DNA of 30,323 nt from Clostridia bacterium (GCA_900767025.1 CAAFXS010000086.1:1-30323), one strand, 5' to 3'; shown: positions 14,072 through 23,094, numbered from the stretch's first letter. Translations and numbers: made by a program. The notes: a model not told the origin generated them from the letters alone.

Positions 14072-14902
14072 GTGATTGAATTCAGAAATGTGTCAAAGGT
14101 CTATGACAGTAACGGCACCCACGCTCTGTCTAATGTTAATATTAAAATTGAGGACGGCGAGTTCGTTTTTGTTGTAGGCTCCTCGGGCGCAGGTAAAAGT
14201 ACCTTCCTTAAGCTGATAATGCATGAGGAAAAGCCCACCGAGGGTGAAATTATATTTAACGAGTACAGCTCTGCCACTCTTAAAAAGAGACAGGTGCCCT
14301 ATTACAGAAGAGAGATGGGAATTGTGTTCCAGGATTTCCGTCTTATCCCCAAAATGAGCGTTTATGACAATGTTGCATTTGCAATGCGTGTTATCGGCGC
14401 CAAGGAAAAGGATATTAGAAAAAGAGTTCCCTATATTCTTCAGCTTGTAGGTCTGTCACAGAAAGCAAGGGCACTGCCTAACGAGCTTTCAGGCGGTGAA
14501 CAGCAGAGGGTTTCTCTTGCAAGGGCTTTGGTTAATAATCCAAAGGTTATTATTGCGGACGAGCCTACCGGTAATGTTGACCCTGAAATGAGCCACGAAA
14601 TCGTAGGGCTTTTAACAAAAATCAACAACGCAGGCACAACCGTAATTATGGTTACACACGAGCACGATTTGGTGCGCTCCTTCCAGAGAAGAGTTATTGT
14701 AATCAAAAACGGTGAGGTTGTGTCCGATACTCCCGACCCAACTCACGCACGGTTTGAAAGTCCTGTGCCGGAGAAAGCAACGGATATGTTCTTCTTTGAA
14801 GAGGATGTTGCTATCGACAAGGTGTCACTTGAGGATGTTTTTGATAATTTGGAGGATGTTGTGTCCGACAGCAGTGATGAAAAGACCGGGGGTGAGGAAT
14901 AA
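14072..14902 (+). CDS. ftsE: Cell division ATP-binding protein FtsE
   Basis: The 276-residue ABC ATPase starts with GTG at 14072, with AAGAGGT upstream. It has Walker A GSSGAGKST (36-44), Q-loop FQDFRLIP, signature LSGGEQQR, Walker B IIADEPTGNVD and the switch His in MVTHEHD. With FtsX it forms a type VII ABC complex that does not transport but uses ATP to activate peptidoglycan hydrolases at the septum. The ABC core ends near residue 228; about 48 further residues form an acidic tail, longer than usual for the family. Its stop overlaps the ftsX start by one base. Confidence 0.96.
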   Translation: MIEFRNVSKVYDSNGTHALSNVNIKIEDGEFVFVVGSSGAGKSTFLKLIMHEEKPTEGEIIFNEYSSATLKKRQVPYYRREMGIVFQDFRLIPKMSVYDNVAFAMRVIGAKEKDIRKRVPYILQLVGLSQKARALPNELSGGEQQRVSLARALVNNPKVIIADEPTGNVDPEMSHEIVGLLTKINNAGTTVIMVTHEHDLVRSFQRRVIVIKNGEVVSDTPDPTHARFESPVPEKATDMFFFEEDVAIDKVSLEDVFDNLEDVVSDSSDEKTGGEE

Positions 14903-15822
14903 TGACAGGTTCAAGTTTAAGGTATCTTACAAAGGAAGGCTTCCGCAATGTGTGGACTAACAGAATGATGTCACTGGCGTCAATCTGTGTGCTTATGAGC
15001 TGTCTTGTTCTCATCGGCTCGGCAACAATGATTTTCCTTAACATTGATTCTCTCCTTTCAAAAATTGAGGAGGAAAATGTTATTATGGTTTACATTGAGG
15101 ACGATACCACCGAGGAAGATGTTGCCGATATGGAAAACAAAATCAACGCTCTCGGCAATATCCAAAGGGTTGAATTTGTTTCAAAGGAAAGTGCCTGGGG
15201 GGAGCAGCTTGAAACCATGGAGCCTGCTCAGGCAGAGTTTTTCAAAGAGGTCAGCAGTGATATTCCTCTTCCTGACGCCTACAAGGTAACGGTGGAAAAT
15301 CTTGACAATTTTGACCAAACGGTTAGAGAGCTTAACGCCCTTGACCATATTGATACAATCAGAGAAAACAAGGATTTGGCGCAAAAGCTTGTTGCAATCA
15401 GGCAGGGCATTTCGGTTATCGCAATTGTAATTGTTGCCGTTTTGTTTGCAATTTCGCTTTTCATCATTTCCAACACAATCAGGCTTACGGTTTACAGCAG
15501 GCGTTTGGAAATCAGCATTATGAAATCCGTTGGCGCAACAAACAGCTTTGTCCGTTTTCCCTTTGTTATTGAGGGTATGATTTTGGGTGTGCTTTCGGGT
15601 GCAATCGGACTTGGTCTTGTTTGGGGACTTTATGAGCTTGCCGTTACACAGTTTACCGATTTGCTTTCTTCACTTAATCTTCAGGCAATCAGCTTTAATC
15701 AGTACGCACTGCCAATGCTTGGTGTGTTCATTCTTATCGGTGTTGTTTGCGGCGTAGGCGGTTCCCTTGCTACTATGAGCAAATATCTTAACAAGGAAGG
15801 CAGTGAAATCAGCGGTGTTTAA
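14902..15822 (+). CDS. ftsX: Cell division protein FtsX
   Basis: The 306-residue membrane protein has four predicted TM helices, the first at about 24-46 and three in the C-terminal half. The large extracellular loop between TM1 and TM2 (about 47-165, with MVYIEDDTTEEDV and FVSKESAWGEQL) is the part that contacts the coiled coil of PcsB/EnvC-type hydrolases. The C-terminal domain has RRLEISIMKSVGATNSFVRF, typical of the FtsX/MacB fold. It transmits FtsE ATPase motion to the extracellular hydrolases. Its end overlaps the next gene, an M23 hydrolase, by 20 bases, which supports the functional link. Confidence 0.96.
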   Translation: MTGSSLRYLTKEGFRNVWTNRMMSLASICVLMSCLVLIGSATMIFLNIDSLLSKIEEENVIMVYIEDDTTEEDVADMENKINALGNIQRVEFVSKESAWGEQLETMEPAQAEFFKEVSSDIPLPDAYKVTVENLDNFDQTVRELNALDHIDTIRENKDLAQKLVAIRQGISVIAIVIVAVLFAISLFIISNTIRLTVYSRRLEISIMKSVGATNSFVRFPFVIEGMILGVLSGAIGLGLVWGLYELAVTQFTDLLSSLNLQAISFNQYALPMLGVFILIGVVCGVGGSLATMSKYLNKEGSEISGV

Positions 15823-17053
15823 GTCAAAGATTAAATTACTGTCCCTGCTTTTTGCGTTTTTGATGACATTTTCCTGTGTTGGAATGACTGCTCAGGCACA
15901 GTCGGTATCAAGTCTCAGAGACGAGAAAAACAAAATTCAGCAGGGCATTGATAACGCACAAAAGGAAATTGATGCTCTTTCAAGTGAAATTTCAGATAAA
16001 GAGGAATATTTGTCGGCTCTTCGTAAAAAAATAGATTTGCTTCAGGATAAAATTGATAACCTTGAATCAAGCAAGCAGGAGCTTCAAAAAGAGATTGATG
16101 CAATCCAGGACAACATTACCAAAACAGAGAATTTGATTAAGTCAACTCAGGCTGAAATTGACAAAAAGCAGGCTGAATTTGACGAAAACTACGAGCTTTA
16201 TTGCCAAAGACTCAGGGCAATGTATGTTTCCGGTACGGTTTCAAATCTTGAGATTATACTTTCAAGCTCTGATATGAGCACAATACTTACCCGCTCACAG
16301 ATGATTAAATCGGTTTCAGAGCAGGACAGCAAGGCTCTTGATGAGCTTATGAAAAAGATGGAGGAAATCGAGTCCAAAAAGCAGGAGCTTGAAATCAAGC
16401 GCAACGAGCTCACCGAGGACAAGGCAAAGCTTGACGAAAATAAAAAGAGCCTTCAGTCAAGCATTGATGAAATTAATGCCTCAAAGTCAGAGGTTGACGC
16501 AGAGGCGGCAGAGGCAAATGCTTTGATTAAGGAGCTTGCCGCCAGCAAGCAGGATTACAGCGAATATATCGATACCAATACCGAAAGGTTAAGACAGGTT
16601 GAAAGTGAAATCAGGCAGGCGCTTTCAAATTCAAGCAGCGGCAGCGGTACTCTTCCGGGTTCGTCGGGCAACGGCTCCGGCAAGCTGGGTTATCCCACCG
16701 ATTCAAGAACGGTATCCGCAGGATTTCCGTATTACGCCAGCGGCGGTTACCACGGCGGTGTTGATTTCCCTGTTCCTGTAGGCTCAAATGTTTATGCCGC
16801 CGCAGACGGAGTTGTAATTTCCGTAAAGTATTTATGGACCTACAGCTACGGCAACTATCTTATTATCGACCACGGCAACGGCTTGTCGACACTTTATGCT
16901 CACAACAGCTCCATTAATGTCAGCGTGGGTCAAAGAGTATCAAGAGGACAGGTGGTTGCATCAAGCGGTAACACAGGTAATTCAAGCGGACCTCACTGTC
17001 ACTTTGAGGTGCGTGTAAACGGCACACAGGTTAATCCGTTTAATTATTTGTAA
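15803..17053 (+). CDS. Secreted coiled-coil M23 murein hydrolase, copy 1 (EnvC/PcsB-like)
   Basis: The 416-residue protein starts at GTG 15803, inside the end of ftsX, with AGGA five bases upstream; GTG at 15815 is an alternative. A signal peptide ends near AQA (about residue 32). Residues about 35-265 form a long coiled-coil hairpin with a central segment RLRAMYVSG followed by LTRSQMIKSVS at its tip. A Ser/Gly linker leads to an M23 domain with zinc ligands in YHGGVDF and HCHFEV, so the enzyme should be active. M23 enzymes cut peptide bridges of peptidoglycan. It is the likely FtsEX effector. Confidence 0.93.
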   Translation: MKSAVFKSKIKLLSLLFAFLMTFSCVGMTAQAQSVSSLRDEKNKIQQGIDNAQKEIDALSSEISDKEEYLSALRKKIDLLQDKIDNLESSKQELQKEIDAIQDNITKTENLIKSTQAEIDKKQAEFDENYELYCQRLRAMYVSGTVSNLEIILSSSDMSTILTRSQMIKSVSEQDSKALDELMKKMEEIESKKQELEIKRNELTEDKAKLDENKKSLQSSIDEINASKSEVDAEAAEANALIKELAASKQDYSEYIDTNTERLRQVESEIRQALSNSSSGSGTLPGSSGNGSGKLGYPTDSRTVSAGFPYYASGGYHGGVDFPVPVGSNVYAAADGVVISVKYLWTYSYGNYLIIDHGNGLSTLYAHNSSINVSVGQRVSRGQVVASSGNTGNSSGPHCHFEVRVNGTQVNPFNYL

Positions 17054-17086
17054 TAACTATTGATATTTTTTAAGGAGTGAAAGTCA

Positions 17087-18550
17087 ATGAAACAATCAAA
17101 GGTAATGATTAAGCTTTTGTCTGTTTTGTTGGCTTTTTGCTTTGCTTTTGTGTCAGTGGTTCCCGGTTATGTCATAATGGCAAAGGATAATGAATATACT
17201 GATAATTATAACAGTATGACGGACGCTCAAAAGCAGGCTTATCTTGAGCAAAAGGTTAAGGAGCTTAATCAAAAGCTTGACCAGCTGGATAATCAGACAG
17301 GTGAAACTGAAGAATATATCAACACCATTGATGAAAAAATAAGCTATCTTCAGCAGGAGCTTGCCTTAGCAAAAAAGACTATTGAAAATTCACAGACACA
17401 AAAGAAAAATTTAGAAAATCAGTATGAGAATAACGAAAAGGAAATAGCAAAGCTGCAGCAGGATATTGAACAGCTTGCGGTTAAGGAAAAGGAGCTCCAG
17501 GGCGAGTTTGACGAAAGCTATCAGCAGTATTCGCAACGAGTTAGAGCGCTTTATATCAGCGGCGGCACAAATGTTCTTGAGCTGCTTTTAACAAGCGATG
17601 ATATTTCCGTTCTTTTCACCAGGCTTGAGATGATTAAGCGTGTGTCCAGAGCGGACAAAAATCTCCTTGAATCATTGCAGGATGAGGGAGAAAAGCTGTT
17701 GAGCACAAAGGCTTCCCTTGAGGACAAAAAAAGCGATTTGACAACTAATCAGGAAAAGCTAATTGCCACAAAGGAAAATCTTGATGAAACCATAAAAACT
17801 CTTGAAGCACAGCAGGTTTCCTATTCACAAAAGGAAAAATCCTACGAGTCCGAAAAGGAAAAGGCTGACCAACTTCTTATTGAGCTCCATAACGAAACAA
17901 AGACATACAGCGAGTTCAGAAATCAGGATTTGGAGGAGCTTAACGAAATAAACAGGCAGATTGAGCAGGCGGCGCTTGAATGGCAGCAAAAGCAGGAGGC
18001 CGCCACAACAACTACCACCACAACTAAAAAACAGACAACCACCAAAAAGAACGACAACTCGTCAAATAGCACAACCACAACGAAAAAGCAGACCACAACT
18101 AAAAAAACAACAACTTCATCAGGCAAGCTGTCAATGACTTATCCGGTGCCGTCGCAAACAAAAATCACCACTGCTTACGGCAGTGCGGGATATGCAGGGC
18201 ACACAGGAGTTGACTTTGCCTGCGCCGCAGATTCAAGGGTTGTTGCCGCCGAGGACGGCGAGGTTATTATCTCAACAGACCTTAAGAATTCAGACGGCAC
18301 TTACAGAAGCTACGGCAGGTATATCGTAATTGCTCACACCAAGAAAAATTCGGCAGGCAATTATGTTTATACCCTTTATGCCCACAACAATTCAAGAGTA
18401 GTCAGCAAGGGTGACATAGTTAAAAAGGGTCAGCTTATTGCGTACAGCGGCTCCACAGGTAATTCAAGCGGACCTCACTGCCACTTTGAAGTAAGGACGC
18501 CTACGGCAAGCTATGATGACTGCGTTAACCCGACACCGTATCTTCCTTAA
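17087..18550 (+). CDS. Secreted coiled-coil M23 murein hydrolase, copy 2
   Basis: This 487-residue paralogue starts at ATG 17087 with AAGGAGTG upstream, 33 bases after copy 1. It has a signal peptide (about 1-32), a coiled-coil hairpin with RVRALYISG and FTRLEMIKRVS at the tip, a Thr/Lys-rich linker of about 43 residues (encoded by ACA/ACC/AAA runs near 18000-18120), and an M23 domain with HTGVDF and HCHFEV. The catalytic domain has an insertion with NSDGTYRSYG and a C-terminal DDCVN absent from the other copies. The linker suggests longer reach across the wall. Confidence 0.93.
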   Translation: MKQSKVMIKLLSVLLAFCFAFVSVVPGYVIMAKDNEYTDNYNSMTDAQKQAYLEQKVKELNQKLDQLDNQTGETEEYINTIDEKISYLQQELALAKKTIENSQTQKKNLENQYENNEKEIAKLQQDIEQLAVKEKELQGEFDESYQQYSQRVRALYISGGTNVLELLLTSDDISVLFTRLEMIKRVSRADKNLLESLQDEGEKLLSTKASLEDKKSDLTTNQEKLIATKENLDETIKTLEAQQVSYSQKEKSYESEKEKADQLLIELHNETKTYSEFRNQDLEELNEINRQIEQAALEWQQKQEAATTTTTTTKKQTTTKKNDNSSNSTTTTKKQTTTKKTTTSSGKLSMTYPVPSQTKITTAYGSAGYAGHTGVDFACAADSRVVAAEDGEVIISTDLKNSDGTYRSYGRYIVIAHTKKNSAGNYVYTLYAHNNSRVVSKGDIVKKGQLIAYSGSTGNSSGPHCHFEVRTPTASYDDCVNPTPYLP

Positions 18551-18569
18551 GCGGAAAGGAGAATGAAAA

Positions 18570-20000
18570 TTGAAAACTAAATTACTTTCCGCTTTGTTAG
18601 CTGCGGTTATTGCACTGACGGCGGTTTTGCCGGCGGCGGTGTTTGCCGAGGAGTCAACAAAGGAAACAGAGTCTTCATCAGAGCAGTCAACTACACAGGT
18701 TGACGAAAAGGCTAAGGAGGAAGCCCAAAAAACTCTGGAGCAGCAGCAAAAGGAGCTGGAGGAAAATCTTAAAAATGCCGAGGAAAAGCTGGCGGCTCTT
18801 GAAAAGGAGTCAAAGCTTACCTCGGAGTATGTTGATACTCTTGACCAAAAAATCGGTTACATAAATGAACAGCTTACAATCCTTGAAAATGAAAATACTG
18901 CAATTCAGGCGGAGATTGACAAATTAAAGCCTGAAATTGAAGAAAATCAAAAAATTCTTGATAAGCTGTCAAAAGAGGTTGATGTTGCACAGAAGGAGCT
19001 TCAAAAGCTTGAGGATAAATTCAAAAGCGTTTATGAGGCATATTGTATGCGCCTTAGGGTTATGTATATCAGCGGTGATTACAATGTGCTGACGGCTCTT
19101 TTGACCTGCAAGGATATTTCAAGCTTTTTAACAAGGTACGAAATGATTAAATCCGTGTCAAAAAGCGATACTGAGCTCCTGCAGGAAGTAAACGAAAAAA
19201 CCAAGGAAATCGTTACAAAAAAGGACGGCCTTGACGAAAAGCTCAGGGAATATACTAACATTAAGTCGAAATTTGACGAACAGCAGAAAAGCCTTGAGGA
19301 AAAGCAAAAGAAAATTGAAAGCAACAGTGAAACCATTGCCAGGAAAAAAGCTTCCCTTGCCACCGACAGAGCGGAAAGCGACAGTCTTTTGGCTCAGCTG
19401 ACGGCACAAAATCAGCAGTATACCGAATTCAGAAACGAGGACGCCGCTCTGAAGGAAGCAGTTGAAAAGGAAATTCAGGCACTTATTTCAGGACTGAAAT
19501 CACCTGACGAGGTAACCACTGCAAAAAAAGGTGATCATTCAAACTCGGGAATAAGTATTTCCGGCGGCAAGTCCGATGTTTATTCAAACAGCGACGCAGT
19601 GCTTAATATGGTATATCCTGTTCCCGGCTACTACGGCGTTTCCGCAGGCTTTCCCAATTATTCATCGGGTCAGTACCACGGCGGTATTGATTTCCCCTGC
19701 CCCACAGGGTCAAAGGTTGTTGCCGCCCAGGACGGAATTGTTATGACCGTGAAACGCCTTGATTACAGCTACGGATATTATGTTATGATTTATCACGGCA
19801 CAGACGCAAAGGGCAGGTCCGTTGTTACACTTTATGCACACAATTCCTCTATTATTGTGTCAGCAGGTGACAGTGTTAAGAGAGGGCAGCAGATTGCACT
19901 CAGCGGTTCCACAGGTAATTCAACGGGTCCTCACTGCCATTTTGAAATAAGATTTAACGGCGAAAAGGTTAACCCAACCCATTATTTAAGCAGGCAGTAA
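18570..20000 (+). CDS. Secreted coiled-coil M23 murein hydrolase, copy 3
   Basis: This 476-residue paralogue starts at TTG 18570, about eight bases after GGAG. An ATG at 18563 lies in another frame and gives only five codons. The signal peptide ends near VFA (about residue 26). An acidic Ser/Thr/Glu stretch, the coiled-coil hairpin with RLRVMYISG and LTRYEMIKSVS, a short linker, and an M23 domain with YHGGIDF and HCHFEI follow. All zinc ligands are present. It follows copy 2 by 19 bases and belongs to the same transcript, giving three potential FtsEX-dependent hydrolases. Confidence 0.93.
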   Translation: MKTKLLSALLAAVIALTAVLPAAVFAEESTKETESSSEQSTTQVDEKAKEEAQKTLEQQQKELEENLKNAEEKLAALEKESKLTSEYVDTLDQKIGYINEQLTILENENTAIQAEIDKLKPEIEENQKILDKLSKEVDVAQKELQKLEDKFKSVYEAYCMRLRVMYISGDYNVLTALLTCKDISSFLTRYEMIKSVSKSDTELLQEVNEKTKEIVTKKDGLDEKLREYTNIKSKFDEQQKSLEEKQKKIESNSETIARKKASLATDRAESDSLLAQLTAQNQQYTEFRNEDAALKEAVEKEIQALISGLKSPDEVTTAKKGDHSNSGISISGGKSDVYSNSDAVLNMVYPVPGYYGVSAGFPNYSSGQYHGGIDFPCPTGSKVVAAQDGIVMTVKRLDYSYGYYVMIYHGTDAKGRSVVTLYAHNSSIIVSAGDSVKRGQQIALSGSTGNSTGPHCHFEIRFNGEKVNPTHYLSRQ

Positions 20001-20004
20001 TGAT

Positions 20005-20628
20005 ATGAACAGTGTTAACTATCAAAAGGAACTTGATAAAATAATTGACCGCAATAAAAGAGAGGACGCTTTGCCCTCTCTTTTACTGCATAGCTGTTGT
20101 GCACCCTGTTCAAGCTATACGATAGAGTACCTGTCTGATTATTTTAAAATAACGGTATTATATTATAATCCTAATATATCGCCCCGTGAGGAATACGAAA
20201 AACGCAAGGCGGAGCAAATCCGACTTATAAACAGTTTGCCTGTTAAAAACAAGGTTGATTTCCTCGACTGCGACTATGACAGCAGTGAGTTTTTCGATAT
20301 TGCAAAAGGCTATGAGAACTGCAAAGAGGGCGGTGAACGGTGCTTTAGGTGCTATGAGCTTAGGCTTCGTGAAACCGCAAAAAAAGCAAAGGAAAAGGGA
20401 TTTGATTATTTTTGCACCACTCTTTCCATCAGTCCACTTAAAAATGCTCAAAAAATTAACGAAATCGGTTTAAAGCTACAAGGAGAATACGGCGTTTCGT
20501 GGTTGCCCTCGGATTTTAAAAAGCGTGAGGGCTACAAGCGTTCCATTGAGCTTTCAAGGGAATATAACCTTTACAGGCAGAATTTCTGCGGATGTGTATT
20601 TTCAAAAAAGGAGGCAAACGATGAATAA
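20005..20628 (+). CDS. queH: Epoxyqueuosine reductase QueH
   Basis: The 207-residue protein carries the QueH (formerly DUF208) cysteine pattern: HSCCAPCSS at about 29-37, CFRCYELR in the middle and NFCGCVFS near the C-terminus. QueH performs the last step of queuosine synthesis in tRNA, reducing epoxyqueuosine, and replaces QueG in many anaerobes. It starts four bases after the third M23 gene and overlaps rarA by eight bases. Queuosine modifies tRNAs with GUN anticodons, which include the tRNA-Asn and tRNA-Tyr encoded in this window. Confidence 0.94.
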   Translation: MNSVNYQKELDKIIDRNKREDALPSLLLHSCCAPCSSYTIEYLSDYFKITVLYYNPNISPREEYEKRKAEQIRLINSLPVKNKVDFLDCDYDSSEFFDIAKGYENCKEGGERCFRCYELRLRETAKKAKEKGFDYFCTTLSISPLKNAQKINEIGLKLQGEYGVSWLPSDFKKREGYKRSIELSREYNLYRQNFCGCVFSKKEANDE

Positions 20629-21892
20629 GCCTTTGGCAGACAGAATACGCCCCACCTCGTTAGAGGAGGTTGTGGGTCAAAAGCATTTGCTTTCACCGGG
20701 GAAGGCGCTTTATAATCTCATTGCCTGCGGTGAAATACCTAATCTTATATTTTACGGTCCCAGCGGTGTTGGTAAAACCACTGTTGCCTCCATCATTGCA
20801 AATGCAACCAACAGGAGCTTGAGACGGCTTAACGGAACCACCGCCTCAACTCAGGATATTAAGGATATTGTGGCGGAGCTTGACACCTTTTCAGCCCCTA
20901 ACGGAATTCTTCTCTATCTTGATGAAATACAGTATTTTAACAAAAGGCAGCAGCAAAGCCTTTTGGAATTCATTGAAAACGGAAAGATTACTCTTATTGC
21001 ATCAACAACGGAAAATCCTTATTTTTATATCTATCCTGCAATCCTTTCCCGTTCAACGGTGTTTGAGTTCAAGCCTGTTGAAAATGAAGATGTTATCCCT
21101 GCTATTGAAAGGGGATTTAATATTCTTTCTAATGAAAATGATATTAAGCTGAATATTGATGACGGTGTGCTGAAAAAAATTGCCAACGGCTGCGGCGGTG
21201 ATGTAAGAAAGGCTCTCAACAGTGTTGAAAACTGCTTTTATGCCGCACCTACGGAAAACGGCGAAAAGCACATTACATTAACTACCGCAGAGGAGCTTAC
21301 CCAAAAAAGCTCTGTCAGGTATGACAGAGAGGGCGACGAGCATTACGATATTATCTCTGCTTATCAAAAAAGTATGCGTGGCTCGGACCCGGATGCCGCT
21401 CTCCATTACCTTGCAAGGCTTTTGGAGGCAGGGGACTTGCCCTCGGCTTGCAGACGGCTTATGGTGTGCGCCTGCGAGGATGTGGGTCTTGCCTATCCGC
21501 AGATAATTCCCATTGTCAAATCGGCAGTGGATATTGCACAGATGGTTGGTCTGCCCGAAGCAAGAATACCCCTTGCTGACGCAGTTATCCTTGTTGCAAC
21601 CGCACCCAAAAGCAATTCGGGTGAAATGGCAGTTGATTTGGCGCTTGCAGATGTCAGGTCAGGCAATTACGGCCCTGTGCCCAGGCAGCTCCAAAACAAG
21701 CATTTTGACGGCGAGGACGCAGAGATTAAGGGTCAGCATTATCTTTATCCCCACGAGTACGAAAATCATTGGACATATCAGCAGTATCTGCCTGATACTA
21801 TAAAGAATAGAAAGTATTATCACTACGGCGAAAACAAAAACGAACAGGCATTTAAAGCCTATTGGAACAAAATCAAAGGAACAAAAGAATGA
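20621..21892 (+). CDS. rarA: Replication-associated recombination protein A (RarA/MgsA, AAA+ ATPase)
   Basis: The 423-residue protein starts at ATG 20621, directly after AAGGAGG; an upstream in-frame start at 20525 lies within queH and is rejected. It begins with PLADRIRPTSLEEVVGQKHLL, followed by Walker A GPSGVGKTT (46-54), Walker B LLYLDEIQYFNKRQQ, and a C-terminal clamp-loader-like part with GDLPSACRRLMVCACEDVGLA. RarA acts on stalled replication forks. It overlaps queH by eight bases and nth by ATGA, so expression is coupled to a DNA-repair gene. Confidence 0.95.
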   Translation: MNKPLADRIRPTSLEEVVGQKHLLSPGKALYNLIACGEIPNLIFYGPSGVGKTTVASIIANATNRSLRRLNGTTASTQDIKDIVAELDTFSAPNGILLYLDEIQYFNKRQQQSLLEFIENGKITLIASTTENPYFYIYPAILSRSTVFEFKPVENEDVIPAIERGFNILSNENDIKLNIDDGVLKKIANGCGGDVRKALNSVENCFYAAPTENGEKHITLTTAEELTQKSSVRYDREGDEHYDIISAYQKSMRGSDPDAALHYLARLLEAGDLPSACRRLMVCACEDVGLAYPQIIPIVKSAVDIAQMVGLPEARIPLADAVILVATAPKSNSGEMAVDLALADVRSGNYGPVPRQLQNKHFDGEDAEIKGQHYLYPHEYENHWTYQQYLPDTIKNRKYYHYGENKNEQAFKAYWNKIKGTKE

Positions 21893-22530
21893 CGAAAAAA
21901 GAGAGAGTATTAAAGGTTATAGATGCACTGAAAATTAAATATCCCGATGCTCTTTGCTCGCTTACTGCATCAAACCCCTTTGAGCTGCTGGTGGCAGTCA
22001 GGCTTTCGGCTCAGTGCACTGACGCAAGGGTTAATCTTGTTACACCTGCCTTGTTTGAGAAGTACAAAACCCTTGACGATTACTGCAATGCCGATGTTAA
22101 GGATATTGAAGAGCTGATACATAGCTGTGGCTTTTACAAAAGCAAGGCGGCGTCAATTATTGATATGGCAAAGGGTGTCCGTGACCGTTTCGGAGGTGTT
22201 GTTCCTGATAATATCGAGGATTTGATTACTCTTAACGGTGTCGGCAGAAAAACCGCTAATTTAATTGTGGGTGATATTTACGGCAAGGAAAGTATTGTTG
22301 TTGATACCCATATGATACGCATTTCAAACCGTATCGGCATTGTTGCCGACAAGGATCCCAAAAGGATTGAATTTGCGCTTAAAAAGATTGTTCCTGCTGA
22401 TGAGGGCTCGGATTTTTGCCACAGGATAGTTCTTTTCGGCAGAGATGTTTGCTCTGCCAGGAAGCCCCTGTGCGGTGAATGTCCCATTGCCGACGTGTGC
22501 AAAAAGGTTGGTGTAAAAATTGAGAAGTAA
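21889..22530 (+). CDS. nth: Endonuclease III (DNA glycosylase/AP lyase)
   Basis: The 213-residue enzyme removes oxidised pyrimidines and nicks the abasic site. The helix-hairpin-helix LNGVGRKTANLIVG holds catalytic Lys121, Asp139 lies in VVDTHMIRISNR, and the [4Fe-4S] cluster ligands Cys188, Cys195, Cys198 and Cys204 follow the C-x6-C-x2-C-x5-C rule. The start is the ATG at 21889 overlapping the rarA stop; a longer in-frame version from 21862 is unlikely. Length is normal. Confidence 0.96.
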   Translation: MTKKERVLKVIDALKIKYPDALCSLTASNPFELLVAVRLSAQCTDARVNLVTPALFEKYKTLDDYCNADVKDIEELIHSCGFYKSKAASIIDMAKGVRDRFGGVVPDNIEDLITLNGVGRKTANLIVGDIYGKESIVVDTHMIRISNRIGIVADKDPKRIEFALKKIVPADEGSDFCHRIVLFGRDVCSARKPLCGECPIADVCKKVGVKIEK

Positions 22531-23026
22531 TATTGTGCTTATAGGTATGCCGGGCAGCGGAAAATCCACCTGCGGTGTTGTTGCGGCAAAAATGCTTTTG
22601 AAAAACTTTTTTGATACGGATTTGCTGATACAGAATATTGAGGGGCAAAGCCTCCAGGATATTATTGACGGCAAGGGCAATGATTATTTTGAAAAAGCCG
22701 AGGAGCAGGCAATACTGTCACTTGATATTCAGGGCACCGTCATTGCCACAGGCGGCTCTGTTGTGTATTCCACAAAGGCTATGGAGCACCTGAAAAAGCT
22801 TGGAAAAATCATTTATCTTCATATCACCTACGAGGATATGTGCAAAAGGATTAGCAACCTGAGCACCAGGGGAGTTTTGATGAAAAACGGCGAAACGCTT
22901 AAGGATATGTATGACGAGCGTCTGCCCCTTTATAAGCAGTGGGCGGATGAGATAATTGAGTGCTCGGGTAACACTGTTGAACAGACTGCCCGACTTATTA
23001 AAAACGCCGCAAAAAATAATACTTGA
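22520..23026 (+). CDS. Shikimate kinase-like protein (atypical active site)
   Basis: The 168-residue P-loop kinase has Walker A GMPGSGKST (9-17), Asp34 in FDTDLLI, ATGGSVV in place of the Gly triplet, a lid arginine in STRGVLM and Arg134 in DERLPLY. These match shikimate kinase (aroK/aroL), which phosphorylates shikimate in aromatic amino acid synthesis. However, where AroK has GExxFR with substrate-binding Arg58, this protein has GNDYFE with Glu58, so it may use another substrate. The start is TTG 22520 within the end of nth; GTG 22535 is an alternative. Confidence 0.75.
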   Translation: MRSNIVLIGMPGSGKSTCGVVAAKMLLKNFFDTDLLIQNIEGQSLQDIIDGKGNDYFEKAEEQAILSLDIQGTVIATGGSVVYSTKAMEHLKKLGKIIYLHITYEDMCKRISNLSTRGVLMKNGETLKDMYDERLPLYKQWADEIIECSGNTVEQTARLIKNAAKNNT

Positions 23027-23051
23027 ACACAGGGCTGAAAAGTGCTATTAT
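23023..23051 (+). promoter_or_regulatory. guaB promoter
   Basis: TTGAAC (23023-23028) and TATTAT (23046-23051) have a 17-base spacer. The leader before the ATG at 23095 is too short for a purine riboswitch and none was seen. Confidence 0.65.
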
Positions 23052-23094
23052 ATTAAAAATATAAATAAATAAGTGAAAAACGGAGGGAAATTTA

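Noticed and set aside
17923..18126. Minus-strand open frame rich in Val
   Set aside because: It is the antisense reading of the Thr/Lys linker repeats of the second M23 gene.
23027..23094. Purine riboswitch before guaB
   Set aside because: The interval is only about 70 bases and contains promoter and ribosome site but no paired domain.
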